A program made the translations under genes and the position numbers. Shown here piece by piece: positions 39,583-52,691 of a stretch of DNA of 64,000 bases. The notes beneath the pieces were generated by a model. That model made no database searches. It was not told the DNA's origin and saw only the letters and a program-made list of their open reading frames with translations. Source of the DNA: Paramecium pentaurelia (lineage: Eukaryota > Ciliophora > Oligohymenophorea > Peniculida > Parameciidae). Where the stretch lies: NCBI GenBank assembly GCA_905183005.1, contig CAJJDO010000019.1, positions 32,564 to 96,563 on the forward strand, written 5' to 3'. Each line of letters opens with the position of its first letter. Positions within the stretch are counted from its first letter, which is position 1.

Positions 39583-40315
39583 ATGAAATTTAAGCTTCTT
39601 TTTGTGATTTTAGTTTATGTACCTCTTAAGAAATGCCAGATTTAGAATTCCCAAAATAGACACCTGTTATAATGTTAAATGGCAATAATTAGGATGCAAT
39701 TACACATTTAGGCAATGAAGGATTAGAAAAACCATGGTTTATATTCTTTTTGGCTCCATGGTGTAAGGGTTGTCATAGAATAGTTAAAATTTTGGAAGAA
39801 ATTATAACAACTTACAATGGTACAATAAATATTGGTGCAATAGATACGTATCAATAAACATTAACAAAGATATAATTAAGAACTTATTGGTGATAGGATT
39901 GGTATAACTAAATATCCAACCTTTGTATTTTTTGATACTGATAATAAGACGTATTTTATAATGGTAAAACCTAATTTAATCAATAGAATCTACTAATATT
40001 GGTAATTTTACTCAATTTGAAGATGAAAAGAAATATCTACATCTAGAACCTTATGACACTCCAAAAGAAATTGATCATTTCAAAAATGGTTAAGAAGAAT
40101 ATTCTCGTTAAAAATGGTAATCAACTTACATTATCATTGAGGTTCCTGTTTATGTTGTTGTAGCATTTATAGTAGTTTTGACATCCTTATGCATTTTTGG
40201 TAATAAACTCGAGAAAAAGGATAAATCAGAAGTTAAAAGAGTAAAGTTAGAATTATATAGAAAATCATTTGAGTAATAAGAAAGGGAGGAGTACCTCAAG
40301 AAAAAAAGAGATTGA
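39583..40315 (+). CDS. Thioredoxin-domain membrane protein (TMX/PDI-like), frame disturbed
   Basis: A thioredoxin domain (WFIFFLAPWCKGCHRIVKIL, active site CKGC; TKYPTFVFFD with the cis-proline) is followed by a membrane helix (VPVYVVVAFIVVLTSLCIF) and a basic tail ending EYLKKKRD, compatible with dilysine ER retrieval. So this is a type I ER membrane protein like the TMX family, acting in disulfide chemistry. An intron of 22 nt lies near 39,855 and another near 39,970. Two frame changes remain: between the signal-like start at 39,583 (MKFKLLFVILVY) and the domain, near 39,600-39,635, and near 39,955. They could be sequencing errors, unusual splicing or decay. An alternative start is ATG 39633. 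Confidence 0.6.
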
Positions 40316-41020
40316 ATTTCTTAATAGGTTAATAGTTTTAAGTTAATAAAATTTTAATTTTTCTATAATTTCTCAATATTAATCTAATACAAAAATTAAT
40401 AATAAATTTAATTAAATGTCATTTCTTAAATTATTCTTTATTTTAAAGGGAATTTGATTATCAAAATAACAATATCAATTATAAATTTATGACTGAAATT
40501 AATTATTAAAATGATTTTTATATATTTGTTAATAGATGCTTTCAATTTTGATCTCTCTTTCTAATAATCTTAAAAAAAATAAAAAGATATAAATAAAAAT
40601 AAGAACTATCAACTATCATAATAATGTTGAATAAAAATATAATAAACCAACTTATGTTTAATTACTTAATGTATAAGATACTAGAAATGATTTGAATAAC
40701 TATTAATAATAAGTATTAACTATAAATTTGAGATAAGATTAAGGATTTTACAATTGTTTTCAATAAATAATTTATACATAATTATTTATTATTTAAAGAT
40801 TACTTACTTTTAAATTAATCATAAGTTTATTATATAAAGATAGAATGCTTTTAACTTTAAAGAAAGATTTGAAAAGTTAATAATTGATTAATTAGATTTA
40901 GAAATTAACTACTATAGATTTGTTTACAATACTATCTTTTATTTATTAACTAAAGATAATTACTGTAAATATAACAAAGATATATAAATATATATATATA
41001 TATATATTTTTTAAATACTC
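40316..41020. other. AT-rich spacer ending in a (TA)n tract
   Basis: About 700 bases between convergent genes. It includes an alternating TA tract at about 40,983-41,007. A plus-strand frame without TGA exists from 40,536 to about 41,065, but its composition is that of random AT-rich DNA and it overlaps the next gene, so I do not call it. Confidence 0.5.
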
Positions 41021-42188
41021 TCATTTATCAACTTATTCATTGTTTCTTTATCCTCTTGATTGATTGCCCTCATAGTTTCTATTATTATTTCTATTTTCAT
41101 AATTCCTTTATCCTCCTCTCTATGGTTTTTATGGTTTTCTAGATTAGATAAAGGTAAATGATACTTGCTTCTAACAGTAATGTAATCATCCTCTTCTTAT
41201 TATTACTCTTCTTAATTTTAAGGAGCCTATCTATCAACTTTTTCTTCCCAGATTTATTCTTATTGATAATTTCTATCTCTATTTTGATAATATTATTTGT
41301 TTCCTCTGTATGGTCTATCATAATTGTTTCTTCTATCATAATTATTATTATTGTAATTTTTTTTGTAATTTCTTCTATCATCACGATGTTAATGATGTCT
41401 TTAACCCTCTTTTGTTTATGGTTATTCATCTTAATTGGGTTATTAGACTTAATTTTAAATATCTTCTTAGGGTTGTTCATTTTATGGTTGTTATTCACTG
41501 AATTATTATTGTTCTTAAGTTTCTTAGATTTCTGGTTATTCATGTTATTTCTATTAAAGTTATACTTCTTCTGATGGTGTTTATTTTGATTAGATAGGTT
41601 ATTCTTATTGTTAAATTACTTATTGGACTTATTATTAAATAGGTTCTGTTTCAGTTACTTCTTAGATTTGTTTAGTTTCTTGATGTTATTCCTATGTTTG
41701 AATTTCAAACTAAATATAAATTATAATTCAAATACTTTCAATCCTTTCCATGGTTAATCTGTTTTGGCTGATTATCCAACTATTTTAGATTACAATTTTT
41801 TAGCTAATTCATGGGTGGATTCATGGTCTTAAGCTAACAGAGCAACTAATTAGGGATCTTAGGCGAGATTTTGAAGAATTATAATGTATGCTTCAATAGT
41901 GATTATAGATCCTTATTGTTCGGCTTCTTTCTTAGCATTTAGCCAATTCGAGAGTTGGCCTTCTAATTCTTTTATTCTTTCATTATTTTCTTCTTTGTTT
42001 TGTATCTTCTAGATCTATTCTTGTTTCAATTCTTTAGTTTTTTGTAATTCTTCAAGGTCTGCTATATCCTTGAGTTTCTTTTAGAGATTTCTGTATTTTT
42101 TAGCCAAAAAGTTAAAATAGAAGTCTTTTTCTTCATTTCTGACTTAATCCCAGATTGATTTGTTCTTTTATTATTTACCTCCTTTCAT
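41021..42188 (-). CDS. RGG-box, glutamine-rich RNA-binding-type protein
   Basis: A 371-residue product with introns 41710-41735 and 41139-41164 (both 26 nt). The N-terminal ~155 residues form a helical domain (MKGGKQQKNKSIWDQVRNEE, then coiled coil, then TIEAYIIILQNLAQDPQLVA). The middle ~110 residues are almost only Gln, Glu and Pro, encoded by TAA/TAG/CAA. The C-terminal third is rich in Arg, Asn, Tyr and Gly (DRRNNYDRPYRG) and ends with RGG-type repeats (PQRGGQRNYENR and NQSRGQRNN). Such tails bind RNA and drive granule formation. The layout recalls Caprin/Lsm14-like mRNP proteins, but no homologue is named. The repetitive codons create long meaningless antisense frames. Confidence 0.75.
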
Positions 42189-42332
42189 TATGTATTTTTT
42201 TGAAAAATATTTAAAAATTACCAATGAATACTAATGAACTTATATATTATATTATAGATTTATAGAGCATTCTACTCTGTCAGAATAAATACACCACATC
42301 TCAATTAAACATAATAATATATAATGATGATC

Positions 42333-45057
42333 TCAATTCAAATTTTAAGGCAATTGGAATGATTTGCATAAATCATTAGCATACATAATTAATTATTGAT
42401 TTTCTTATTAGTTTGAATATTATTTTAACATATCTAATAAGCTGATGAGAAGAGGACTGGTGAGTATTTTTTAAGACATATTATCTTGTCCCTTAGCTTA
42501 CTTATAATAGGCCACACAATCGAGGAGACAAGTAACACAAAGACGAATATATTCCTATAATTATTTAATAATAATTAATACCACAGTAGGTGTCAATGAC
42601 TTTTCAGATGTAGCTTAAATAAACATACACAATTCAGATATTGTTTAATAGAGTGGAATGTAGGGTACCTTATTTAAGTTGAATGCATGTAACATGCATA
42701 AATAACAATTTAATAAGGCATCATTAAGACTTTCATAATATTCTAATTGTGTCATTTCTTTATTCTAAGTAAAGTAGATTGAAGCTCTGAATCCACTATT
42801 TACTAATTGCCAAATGGCTTAAAAGTAGGGTTCAGCATCTTATTCTGCTATCAGAACTATATCAGCTATACAAACAAACAAAGCAATCTTGGCTACTCTA
42901 TTTACTTATGAATCCTTTTGAATTATATATAATCAATTACATTAACACAAGTAATTAGATATTATAAAATACTTAAATATTTGCTGAACTCTTTAAATTG
43001 AAGGGATCTAGCAATATCAGCCAAACATAAAATGGCTCCTTTAAATGTTTCAATTTCTAGTTTCTTTTATAATCCAATTTCCAAATAATTTTACATAAAA
43101 TCATCTAATAGTGATTTAAAATTAATTTTGCTATCTATATAATATATTTAAGATTTATTTACATTGAGCAATAGCACTAATTGCATAAAAACCATCTTAT
43201 GTAACAGTCTAGATTTTTTTAAAGTAATCAACAATAAGTGAATAGAAATTATTCATCAATTAGATATCACACTAATCTCCTAATACTACTAATCTTAAAA
43301 AGCATATATGAATTGCTGATAATAATCCAGAAATATTAGCCTCTTTTTACCATCCACTCTATGAATAGACAGCAACCATTTATTAACCAAATGCTTCTAA
43401 ATATGTCTTTATTTTTTAAGGTTCTTTAACACATTACAAGCAATTAATGATACCAACCCAAGCTATATCTAATAGAGTTCCATTCTAAAAATCTTATCTT
43501 CCAATTATTGTAGCAAATTAAGAAATTAAAAAATCATAATATTTGCCAAATTAATTTATAGGATCATCTCTAAAAGCTTCTGTGATATTAACAAGAGTCC
43601 ATAATAAATATTTTGTCAATTTAGTATTTCCTTATAAAAATTATGAAAATTAATTAATGTATTCATCAGCAAATTAATGCTTCAAAATAACTAATGGATA
43701 ATTTTCAGCAATTCTTGTTATTACTCTACCAGCAGCATATCTAACCTATTTATGAGGATCAGCTAATTTTTTTATAAATTCACCAATAGCTGAATTAGAA
43801 TATTAGAATAATTCTAAAACATCAGCTGTCTCAACCATTGAAGAAAATGCTAATAATGAAGCCTTTCTATTTTACCATTCTTGTGCTTAAAGTGTATCTA
43901 AAATATATAATCAATAATTCAATTACTTTCAATAAATCTTAGATACAATTAATAACATAAATTTCCTAATGCTTCACTAATTGAAGATGCTGCCTTATAT
44001 GCTGCCTCTTAAATTCCTTATTCTTCATCATCCTCTTCATCCTCATCAGAGATTAGCAAGTTTTAAAGAACAGCTTAGATTAATTATTAAGATATTAATT
44101 GTAAAGCCTCTTTTTAGGTTTTTCTGAATCCCAAATTAGTTCTATTACTTACAGCAGATCTCTCATTTATTTCAGATGCAATACTCTACCATATTTCTAT
44201 AGCCACAATTGCAAAATCCTTATGGAAAATACTTTCCTATGTACAATTCCATAAACCCAAAATATATTATTCTAAAATTTATATATTAGAATTATTACCT
44301 AAATAATCGAAAATTGCTTTGGTGTAGTCTATTAAGCATTCTAATGATGCCAATCTTATTTCAGCATCTTATGATATTGCTGATTCAACCAACAACTTAG
44401 TCACATGATCCCTGACTTATTATTGTGCCAATACTTGATCCATAAATTATAAACTATCCTTCAATGCTCTGATTGAAATCAATTTGATTTATTTCTCTCC
44501 CTGTAATCCCATACATATTCCATACAACACTTTTTCACTCTCTGTCTTCTCTATTGATTACTTTTGATTTTTCAAAGCCTCACAAATATAACCAAGAGTT
44601 ATAGTTGCCGCTTTTTTTACTTCTATTGATTCATGTCTAGTATTTGATACTAATATGCTAATGATTTCAGGCCACTCTTATCTTGGTAATTCTATTGCAC
44701 ATATTCCTGATAAACACTATATAATTAATATGTAATTATTACGCTTGCTGCTGACTTTTTTATATTTTAATCACTAGAAATTAGTTGGGAAAGCAACTCA
44801 TCTTTGATTTTACGCTTTACATCTAACCCGATTGTAAGCCATCCTTACTCATAACTGATACATCTTTATAGTAAAGTCCCTGCTGCTACTCTAGTTTGGG
44901 AATCCAATTAAGGAGATATAAATGCAGAGCTGCACTTTTAAAAAAAGTCATTTGGTAATTGATGCTTCAAATTTACAAGCTACTACTCTGCTTAACTACG
45001 TTAATTATTTTCTTTTGCGAAAAATGCTGCCTAAATTAATTCGACAAATTCTTGCAT
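42333..45057 (-). CDS. Importin beta-1 (karyopherin beta)
   Basis: About 856 residues, matching the usual size of importin beta-1, after removal of several introns (44717-44742, 44272-44298, 42555-42581 and others near 43,900, 43,150 and 42,940). HEAT repeats run throughout. The N-terminal part has the family's NPDGQVRSQAE-like start (AKENNQRSQAEQQLVNLK), DSQTRVAAGTLLQRCI, the signature AASCLSGICAIELPRQEWPEII, and ESIEVKKAATITLGYICE. It carries cargo and importin alpha through nuclear pores and is released by Ran-GTP. A poly-acidic stretch near the middle (about plus 44,030-44,050) corresponds to the acidic loop of the family. No damage was seen. Confidence 0.9.
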
Positions 45058-46062
45058 TATTTTAAACACTTTAAATACTTCAATTTATTTTTTTAAATTT
45101 AATTACTTATATACTCAACTCTTATATAGTATTATAAATAATACGAAAAAATATTATATTCTAACTAAGGTTATGATTCAATCAGTTATAAATACACCTT
45201 CAGTTTCCATCAATTCTCTCATGTTGTCTTTCTTAATCTTATTTTTTCATTTTCTATAATATGTTAATACCATCTAATATCATCAAAAAATATTAAATCT
45301 CAATTCTAAATGTAAATCGAAATTACATAGCCTGTATAAAGACTAAATTAAAGGCATGAATTAATATAAATCAATTATTTAGAACATTTAATAAATATCT
45401 GAACGTTTCAATTCATATTAAATTAGGTATTTCTTTTATATCAAAATTCTGAATATAGAAAAGATACTATAATTAAATATTTTGGGGAAATATAAAATGA
45501 AATCAAAAATTGAGTCAAATATTAGAGAATAGATTATTTTTATGCAAAATTATATATAATATATAAAATGATTGATAAATTCAATTTTTAATCTTAATTA
45601 TTCAAAATTTAATTGGTTTTTATATGAAATTTGGTCTATTATAACAAAATAATTACTTTTTAAGTAGACTTAAAGTTTAAATTAAAAAAAAAATAAAATA
45701 AATTTAATACTTTTTATTTAATTTTTTTTTCAAGGTTTAAACTAGGCCATAATATAGCAAAAATTGAAGTGATAATCAAAATAAAACTTTATCAAGACGA
45801 CGATTGATTTAATAACATTTAATATTACAAAAAAGATTTTAAATAACATTTTTGTTTTATCAATTAGAAAGAATCTTAATTTAAGAAATTTTAAATCATA
45901 AGTATTGGTTTGAATTAAAATAAGTTTTTCATTCCGATTATATGTTCTTCAATAATATATTCGTAAATTTAGAATAATATAAGTTAAAAGATTAGATTAA
46001 ATTGAAAATAATTGTGGTTGGCATAAGAATCATATGAAGTATATTTAGGCGAATATTTTTTG
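45058..46062. other. Long AT-rich spacer
   Basis: About 1 kb upstream of importin beta with no coding-like frame I trust on either strand. It is one of the longest empty stretches in an otherwise compact region. Homopolymer runs of A and T are frequent. No repeat family or RNA gene was recognised. Confidence 0.45.
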
Positions 46063-46646
46063 TCATATAAGTTCATAAATTATGAGAATGTAATCATTAA
46101 ATTATTGATTTTAATAATTTTCAAAAATAAATTTATAATTAAGTATAAAATTCTCATCAAAATTTATAGCAAATTGATCATTAGCTAATCTTTTAATATA
46201 TTTATAAGGCTGATTTTTAATAATTATTTGAATTGTTATTAATTATCCAATTTAAAAATACTTTTAAATTTTGGCTCTTTGACAGAATATGATTGCATCA
46301 GATGAATAATTAATTTTAATTTCAGATATGCTTTTATTTGCTCCTGAAATTAATAAATATAAATAGATTTCTTGATTAATACTTTATGATGTTAGATTGC
46401 TAATATGTATAAAATCACTTATGATAATTATTTTTCAGTTTTTTAAAATAAATAAAAAATTCAGTTCAATTTCATTTGTTTAATGAGACTTTTCATAGAA
46501 ACAAGAAGAAGACAAAACTAATTCATATTCAAAAGCATTCTTTAAAAATGCTATTACTCATTAATTGTCTAAGAGGAATGATATTTAAAAAATAAATAAT
46601 GTTCGAATTGGAGTTGAAAAATTTCAACCTTATTTATTAATAACAT
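46063..46646 (-). pseudogene. Broken coding sequence with an in-frame TGA and a frameshift
   Basis: Minus-strand pieces look coding: an N-terminal part from ATG 46646 (VEIFQLQFEHYLFFKYHSS), then in another frame NAFEYELVLSSSCFYEKS, a TGA at 46435-46437, and without shift DFIHISNLTSQSINQEIYLY, KSISEIKINYSSDAIIFCQ and NDQFAINFDENFILNYKF, to a stop at 46063. The last part alternates like beta strands and loosely recalls adaptor-appendage domains, which I cannot confirm. No normal-sized intron removes both the shift and the TGA. A decayed gene or sequencing errors are both possible. Confidence 0.4.
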
Positions 46647-46879
46647 TAGCTTTTTTTTGATGTTACTCTTTTTTTGAAAGCCTTTTACATTTTATAATAG
46701 AACTACAGTATTATTACTTAATTTTGTGAATATAATATTTAAATGAAGTATGAATAAATGAATTTCCATTATTATGATGTAATTTAAGTTTTATTAGAAT
46801 TCTATAATTAAGTGTTAGTATTGTCTTGATGGATAATTCAGATATTTTTGACATCAAAAAATTAATAAAATATATTTGT

Positions 46880-47437
46880 ATGGAACTCGAATAATAATAA
46901 TAGCCAGTTAATTTAAAAGAGCTTAATCTTTCTCAAATATCATATTCAAGCATCAATGTAGATCCATAAGAAGATTATTATGGAGGTTATTCAGGAAGAT
47001 CACTAGAATTGAACATCAGAGAATATCAAGAAAATAATGAATTTAAAAAAAAAAATCTCCAAATTGAGTTATCAATAGTCGATTATTTGAGTTCTTTGAA
47101 CATCAAAATGAAAACTGATCCAAAAGCTAAACAAGATCGATTCTTTTCGAACTTAAGAAATTAATGCAAACGAAGAGCTTTAACTTAATTAGAAATTGAA
47201 AGGGATTTTTCAGATAATACACCAGACACAATAATCAAAAGTTCATAGGTTTCAATAAAAATTAATACATTATTTGAGAAACGAAAAACTTAGCTTAGTT
47301 TTGCCAGCACAAATTAAAGTATTTAGAGTAAATAGGTGATCTCATTAATATAATAAGAATAAGAAAAATTGTAAAAGTAATAAATGTATGAATGTGAGGA
47401 AATAGATAGCATCATTTCAAATAAATCACTTTATTGA
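46880..47437 (+). CDS. Unknown small charged protein
   Basis: Single-exon frame of 185 residues. The N-terminus is acidic and tyrosine/glycine-containing (DPQEDYYGGYSGRSLEL). The middle is basic with KQDRFFSNLRNQCKRRA, and the C-terminal third is a Gln-rich helix. No domain was recognised. Base composition is less AT-extreme than the spacers on both sides, which supports a real gene. It reads toward the next plus-strand coiled-coil gene 200 bases away. Confidence 0.55.
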
Positions 47438-47637
47438 ATCAAATGATTTTTATTTTATTTTTTGCTAAATCCTCTTCTTTTTTAACCAAAAATAACTAAA
47501 TTTATATTAAAAATTGAAATTTTTAGTTTTTTCGACTTATATATAATAATCAATTTTCTATGAAGAAACATTTATATAAGAATTAAAAAAATAATTACTT
47601 GATTATTTTTAATTAAATTATTTATTAAATTTAATAA

Positions 47638-48249
47638 ATGAATTTAATAACAATATTAAATTACTAGAAATAACTATAAAAATACAATCAAGAAAGAAAT
47701 AAAAAAAAACTTAAAAATTAAAAGTAACAAATAAAATGTAATAACTAAATAGATATAAATTTATAAAATATAGATTTATATAAATATCAAATTTCATAGA
47801 AAATTGAAGAGCACAAATTATTGGAAATTCCCCCAAATAATTTACAATCATAATAAATTTTTTATGTGTCAACTTCAACTCAAACAGATTATATAGAGGA
47901 TAATGAAGATGAAATTCCTGAAATCGAAATTCGTAAATTAAAACATTCATACGAAAAATTATTAAAATTAGAAGAATTAAAAAAAAAATATAAGGATTGT
48001 ATTGAAATAAATTAAATTGATGCAATTGAATAAATAAAATAATCAGAATTTGAAATAAAAAGATTAATGCATGAATTAGATTAATTACCATAAATAGATT
48101 ACAGATAAGATTTGAAACAATAATAATAAGAGTTAAAAACTTTAAAAAATCAATATTCAGCATTATAAAAAGAACATGAAGAGCTTTAATAAAGGAACAC
48201 AATGTTGTTATAAAACCTTAAAGAAAAATTACATCAAAAAAATCATTGA
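47638..48249 (+). CDS. Unknown coiled-coil protein
   Basis: Single-exon frame of 203 residues. It starts at ATG 47638 with a lysine/glutamine-rich leader. An acidic linker (TDYIEDNEDEIPEIEIRKLK) leads into a heptad-patterned coiled coil to the C-terminus (HSYEKLLKLEELKKKYKD, EELQQRNTMLLQNLKEKLH). No family was recognised. A structural or adaptor role is a guess from the coiled coil alone. Confidence 0.55.
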
Positions 48250-48608
48250 CTATTTAGTTTGTATATTAATAACAATATATTTGTTATTATAAGATATATA
48301 TTTTGCAATATTTTTTTTATAGTTAATCTTTTAAATTTGTATCATTTATTTTTTTTATATTATTATTTTTTGCTAATTTTCATTTCATTAAAAATATTTC
48401 TCAATCTCATAATTAATGTCAATATTCGATATATTACATTATAATAGCTCTCTAAACACTTGATTGTTAAATATTAATAGAACAATTTTAATTGAATAAT
48501 AACAATCTAACGTTAAGAATTAATTTTCTTGAAAACTTTAAATGAAATCAATAATAATTGAATTATGATAATAATAATAAAATAATAACAATTGTTAATA
48601 ATCTTAAA
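48250..48608. other. AT-rich spacer between convergent genes
   Basis: About 360 bases, mainly T-rich on the plus strand. A short standard-code frame exists, but it is only hydrophobic AT-rich noise. No RNA gene or repeat was seen. Confidence 0.5.
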
Positions 48609-50228
48609 TCATCTTCTTTTTCCTTTACCTGGAGCTCCTCCCATTCCTCCCATTTATTTCATCAAATCTTAAATTCCATCCATTTAACCCATTTATTTCA
48701 TCATATTCATAACATTGTCCATTCCTCCTAACTTTTAGAGCATACTAGGATCAATAGCCCCTTTCATCTTTTACATCATTTATTATGGATTTCTTTTAAG
48801 TTGATCAAATTCATTTCCTCCTATAAAATTATTAATATCTTTTACTTTTTCCTCCTAAATTAGTTTTAGCTAAATTTCCAACTACTTTAGACAATTTCTT
48901 ATGTTCATCTAATAAAATGTGAACTTCTTCTATAGATGTACCAGATCCTCTTGCAATTCTAACAATTCGACAAAAATTTAAATTGCCTTAATTAATATAA
49001 TTATATACCTTCACCATCCAATTCTTCTTATGTCATAGAATTCATTATACATAAAAACCTCTAAATTCTTTTAATAGATTCTTTTTCATTTCCTTTTGAT
49101 AATACTGAACTTCCCATTCCTGGAATAGCAGACATAAATTAATTTAAAGATCCTAATTTAAGTACAGAATTGAATTATGTTTATAAATCTCTTATAGAAA
49201 ATTTACCCTCTTTTAATTTTTATATTAATTATGGTTAATCTCTCATATTTACAACATCTTTAACTGATTAAAATAATTTATTAATATCTCCTAATCCTAA
49301 TAGTCTTCTTACAAAAGATGAAGCTTCAAAAGATTCCAAATCATCAAAATGCTCACCTTCTCCTATGAATACAATAGGAGATTCTGTAGCTGCTACTGCT
49401 GACAAAGCACCACCACCTTTTGCATGTCCATCTAACTTTGTTATAATAACAGATCCAACATTAACAGCTTTCTTAAATGCCAAGGCTTAATCATAACAAG
49501 CTTAACCAATTGATGAATCCATAACAAAAACTATATCATCTGGTTTTACTGCAGCTTCTACTTATTTCATTTCTTCAAACAAATCATTTTCTTATTTATG
49601 TCTTCCTGATGTATCTACTATAATTATTTCAAAGGCTTCTTTCTTAAACACATTAACACCCTCTTATGCAATTTATACAGGATCAGCTTCAGTATAAGAT
49701 CTAGCATTTGATATTATTTTTACCCATAAAATGGAACTCTCACTTTAGTGGCATTTTATTTTAATTAATCAAAAGCACCTGCTCTGAATGTATCAGCACA
49801 AACTAAAGCTACTTTCCAGCCTTTCTTTTAATAATAATATGCATATTTAGTACAAGTAGTTGTTTTACCAGATCCTTATAAACCAACAAACATAATAACA
49901 TTTTGTTTTCCTATTAATATTTTTATTTATTAATACCCTTTTTAGGTTAAAATGGCTTTCTATCACTCTCAAGCATTCTTGTTAATCCATCTACAACTGA
50001 TTTCTATATTAATTTTTAATGATTGACATTCTCCTCTTAACATAGTTTGAATTCCATCTTAACATCTTCTCTTAATTTTTTTATAAATTTCGCATTAACA
50101 TCTGCTTTTAATAAAGCCATTGCTATTTCACCTAATATTTAGTCTACTAGTGCTTCATCTACAACAGGGGCTTTATTAAGTTTTTAAAGTGCCGCATTTA
50201 TTGATTTTCCTAGTTCTGCAAGTACCAT
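48609..50228 (-). CDS. SRP54: Signal recognition particle subunit SRP54
   Basis: A 507-residue product, the normal length, with introns 49911-49936, 49701-49723, 48987-49008 and 48821-48845. It starts MVLAELGKSINAALQKLNKA (N domain). The G domain has the P-loop FVGLQGSGKTTT, then CADTFRAGAFDQLKQNA, DTSGRHKQE, ITKLDGHAKGGGALSAVAA and the end of the domain at FIGEGEHFDDLE. The M domain, which binds signal peptides and SRP RNA, contains MSAIPGMG, RIVRIARGSGTS, and the methionine/glycine tail ending MGGAPGKGKRR. It recognises emerging signal sequences and delivers ribosomes to the ER. Complete and intact. Confidence 0.96.
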
Positions 50229-50299
50229 ATATATTAATATATTGTTATTAAAAAAATAATAATCTGAACACGTAATTTAATAATAGTTTAATAATACAT

Positions 50300-52691
50300 T
50301 CATTACTTAAATAATAATTATAATTTAATTAAGTCTTGCTCATTTAAGCATAACCCATTAACTATTACAGAATTTCCTTATAATTTGAATGGTAGATGTT
50401 GCATATTTAAATGTCTTAAAGCCAAACTATCTTAAACTATTCCTCTCATTGAAGGTTCATAAATCATCCTAAACTTCAAAGCATTTTAACTACAATCATC
50501 CTAAAATCAAATTTAATAATTACCAAAATAAGCTATTTAACATCAAGTCTCCTCTCAAATTTTTAATAACTATTCATATTCTCATTCTCTTCAGAACTAA
50601 AAATCTTTCATAATTAAATTGATTACATTAAATTGATTATCAATTCTATATAATCTATAACCATATTTGTATGGATCTTCATTTTTAGTGGGATCATATG
50701 TTTTACTGCATTCATTCAATTTTAAAAATACAATCAAATGAATCTCTGGTTTTTTATTTCTATTGCTAGACATAGCTTCTAAGATTGAACCATGCAAACT
50801 ACTTTCTTTTTATGTGATAAATGATTATTCTTATCCACTTATTCCAGATATTGATTTTAATTAATTCTAATTAAAACTTAATTGATAACTGTTCCATTCT
50901 GAAAAAGGCTTTTTGACAATTTAGATAGGATCATCAGAGGAATCAAATATCTCTTGAGGGTTTTAAATTGGATATTAAATATTTTTTGGACTTTAAATTG
51001 GACCAGATATTTCAGATCCTAAAGTAGAAACTATGGGTATTTATGATTATGATCTTGCATGCTCAAACTTTTATGTTTTCTTAATAGTATCAATAGAATC
51101 ACTTCTCTATTTTTAAACAAAAAAATTTTGATCAATAAATTCTTTTAATTTATTTATTTCTACTTAAAGATCTTATAATAATTATTCAGAATTATGTTGA
51201 GTTTTTTTTTAAATTTTATTTTCAAGTTAAAGTAGAATAATTTTTAAATTTTATAATTGTAAAAGAAATTCTTTTTTATCTATTTATGATTCTTCTGTTT
51301 TAGTTTATTGAAGATTAATCTTATGTTCTTTCAACTATTTTAATAATTCTATAATTTTATCTTTATTTTTTATGATTTGTTTTTAGATTTCATCCATTCT
51401 ATTATAAGCTTATTCAATCTTTTTTGTCTATTCAAATTATTATCCTAAACATATTTTTTTGAATTCTTATTTAACATCCATAATCATATGATCATGATAT
51501 TATTTACCATATTTAAATTTGATTTCCCTCATCAAAATTTCTTTATCTTTTAAATACATTGTTAAAAGATTTTAAACCTCATTTTCAATATTTCGATCTG
51601 TTGTCATTTAAGAATTTTATAATTATTATTATAAATCTTTTAGTTACTTCTTCATTTTATCAATTTCAATCAGTAATTAAGTCTTGTTCAATGAAAATGT
51701 TTTAGCTTAAGCAGTTACTTATATTAATTCCTTTTATGATTCCTCAAAATATTTTTATGAATAATTTAACTTAGTTAAATTTTGAATAATGCAGCAAAAG
51801 TTTTAATGCAGAATATTAAGACATTTTACAGTTTATACTAATAATCCTTATTTCGAGATTAGCAAATCTTTTGGTTGATGAATTATGTTTAACAATATCT
51901 AATCAAATGATAATACTAAATTAATTAATGGTGATTATAATTGAATCTCAATTAAAAATTATTTCTTCTCTTCCAAAATACATTAATGTTTTCCTACTTA
52001 TATCAAGTTCTCTGATTCTTTCAATAATAATTATTAAAGTTTAATCAACTTTTCAAATGGAATACTAAGCTTAATCATATCTACATCAAATAATTAACGT
52101 AACTTTAACCATTACTATTAACCTACTTAATCTAGTAATTTATTAACCGAATCATTTAATTATTACTTTTCTTTAAGTTTTAATAAGATTGATGCGTAAT
52201 TTTATTGTTTTTCTTATATAGCTTATGCTTTGCTCTCAAGTTCTCTATACTCATTATCTGTTACACTAAGAGTCTTATATAAATAAAACAACACTTACTT
52301 ATTTGGTTTGATTTATCTTAATCTAAAGTGCTTATATAGTTTTTTTCATTTATGCTTGTTAAAGTAAAACATCATTTGGTTTAGCATACAAGGCATTTGA
52401 TATTTCTTCTGATTCAATAGCCAAATAATACTATTATAAATTAGTTGATTCTTCATCAGCCTTGAACATATTTAATTAATTTTGATATGTTAAGCTATTC
52501 TCTTCAGTTTTCTGTTGTTTAATTTATTTTGGGTTTCTTTTTTTAATTGTTTCGATCAATTCGTCTATTTGTAAATACATAGATTAAATAATTGTTGAAG
52601 TTGCATCAAATTAAGAGGTGTTTGTTTCTAAGTTCATCACTTTCTACTAAAATTTAGCAGTTGAAATTGCATTTTTAGGTGATTAGAGCAT
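50300..52691 (-). CDS. Long coiled-coil protein with a C-terminal globular domain
   Basis: About 780 residues, starting at ATG 52691 (MLQSPKNAISTAKFQQKVMN). A 25-nt intron lies near 52,290 and another of 23 nt near 50,510. Residues ~1-560 are coiled coil. A Ser/Pro/Ile-rich linker follows (SGPIQSPKNIQYPIQNPQE), then an ordered C-terminal domain (EIHLIVFLKLNECSKTYDP, FRMIYEPSMRGIVQDSLAL and HLPFKLQGNSVIVNGLCL) ending at TGA 50300. One frame change near 50,600 is not explained by a clean intron. The C-terminal domain may be beta-rich. No family could be assigned. Confidence 0.6.

Noticed and set aside
40536..41065. Plus-strand frame of ~175 codons without TGA
   Set aside because: With TGA as the only stop, frames this long arise by chance in such AT-rich DNA. 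It overlaps the RGG-box gene and shows no family motif.
41158..41574. Long plus-strand hydrophobic reading frames here
   Set aside because: They are the antisense of the Gln/Glu/Asn-rich part of the RGG-box gene. The repetitive codons produce Leu/Ile/Phe runs on the other strand.
47711..48202. Minus-strand hydrophobic frame
   Set aside because: Antisense of the coiled-coil gene at 47,638-48,249, whose sense frame has heptads and a clean start and stop.
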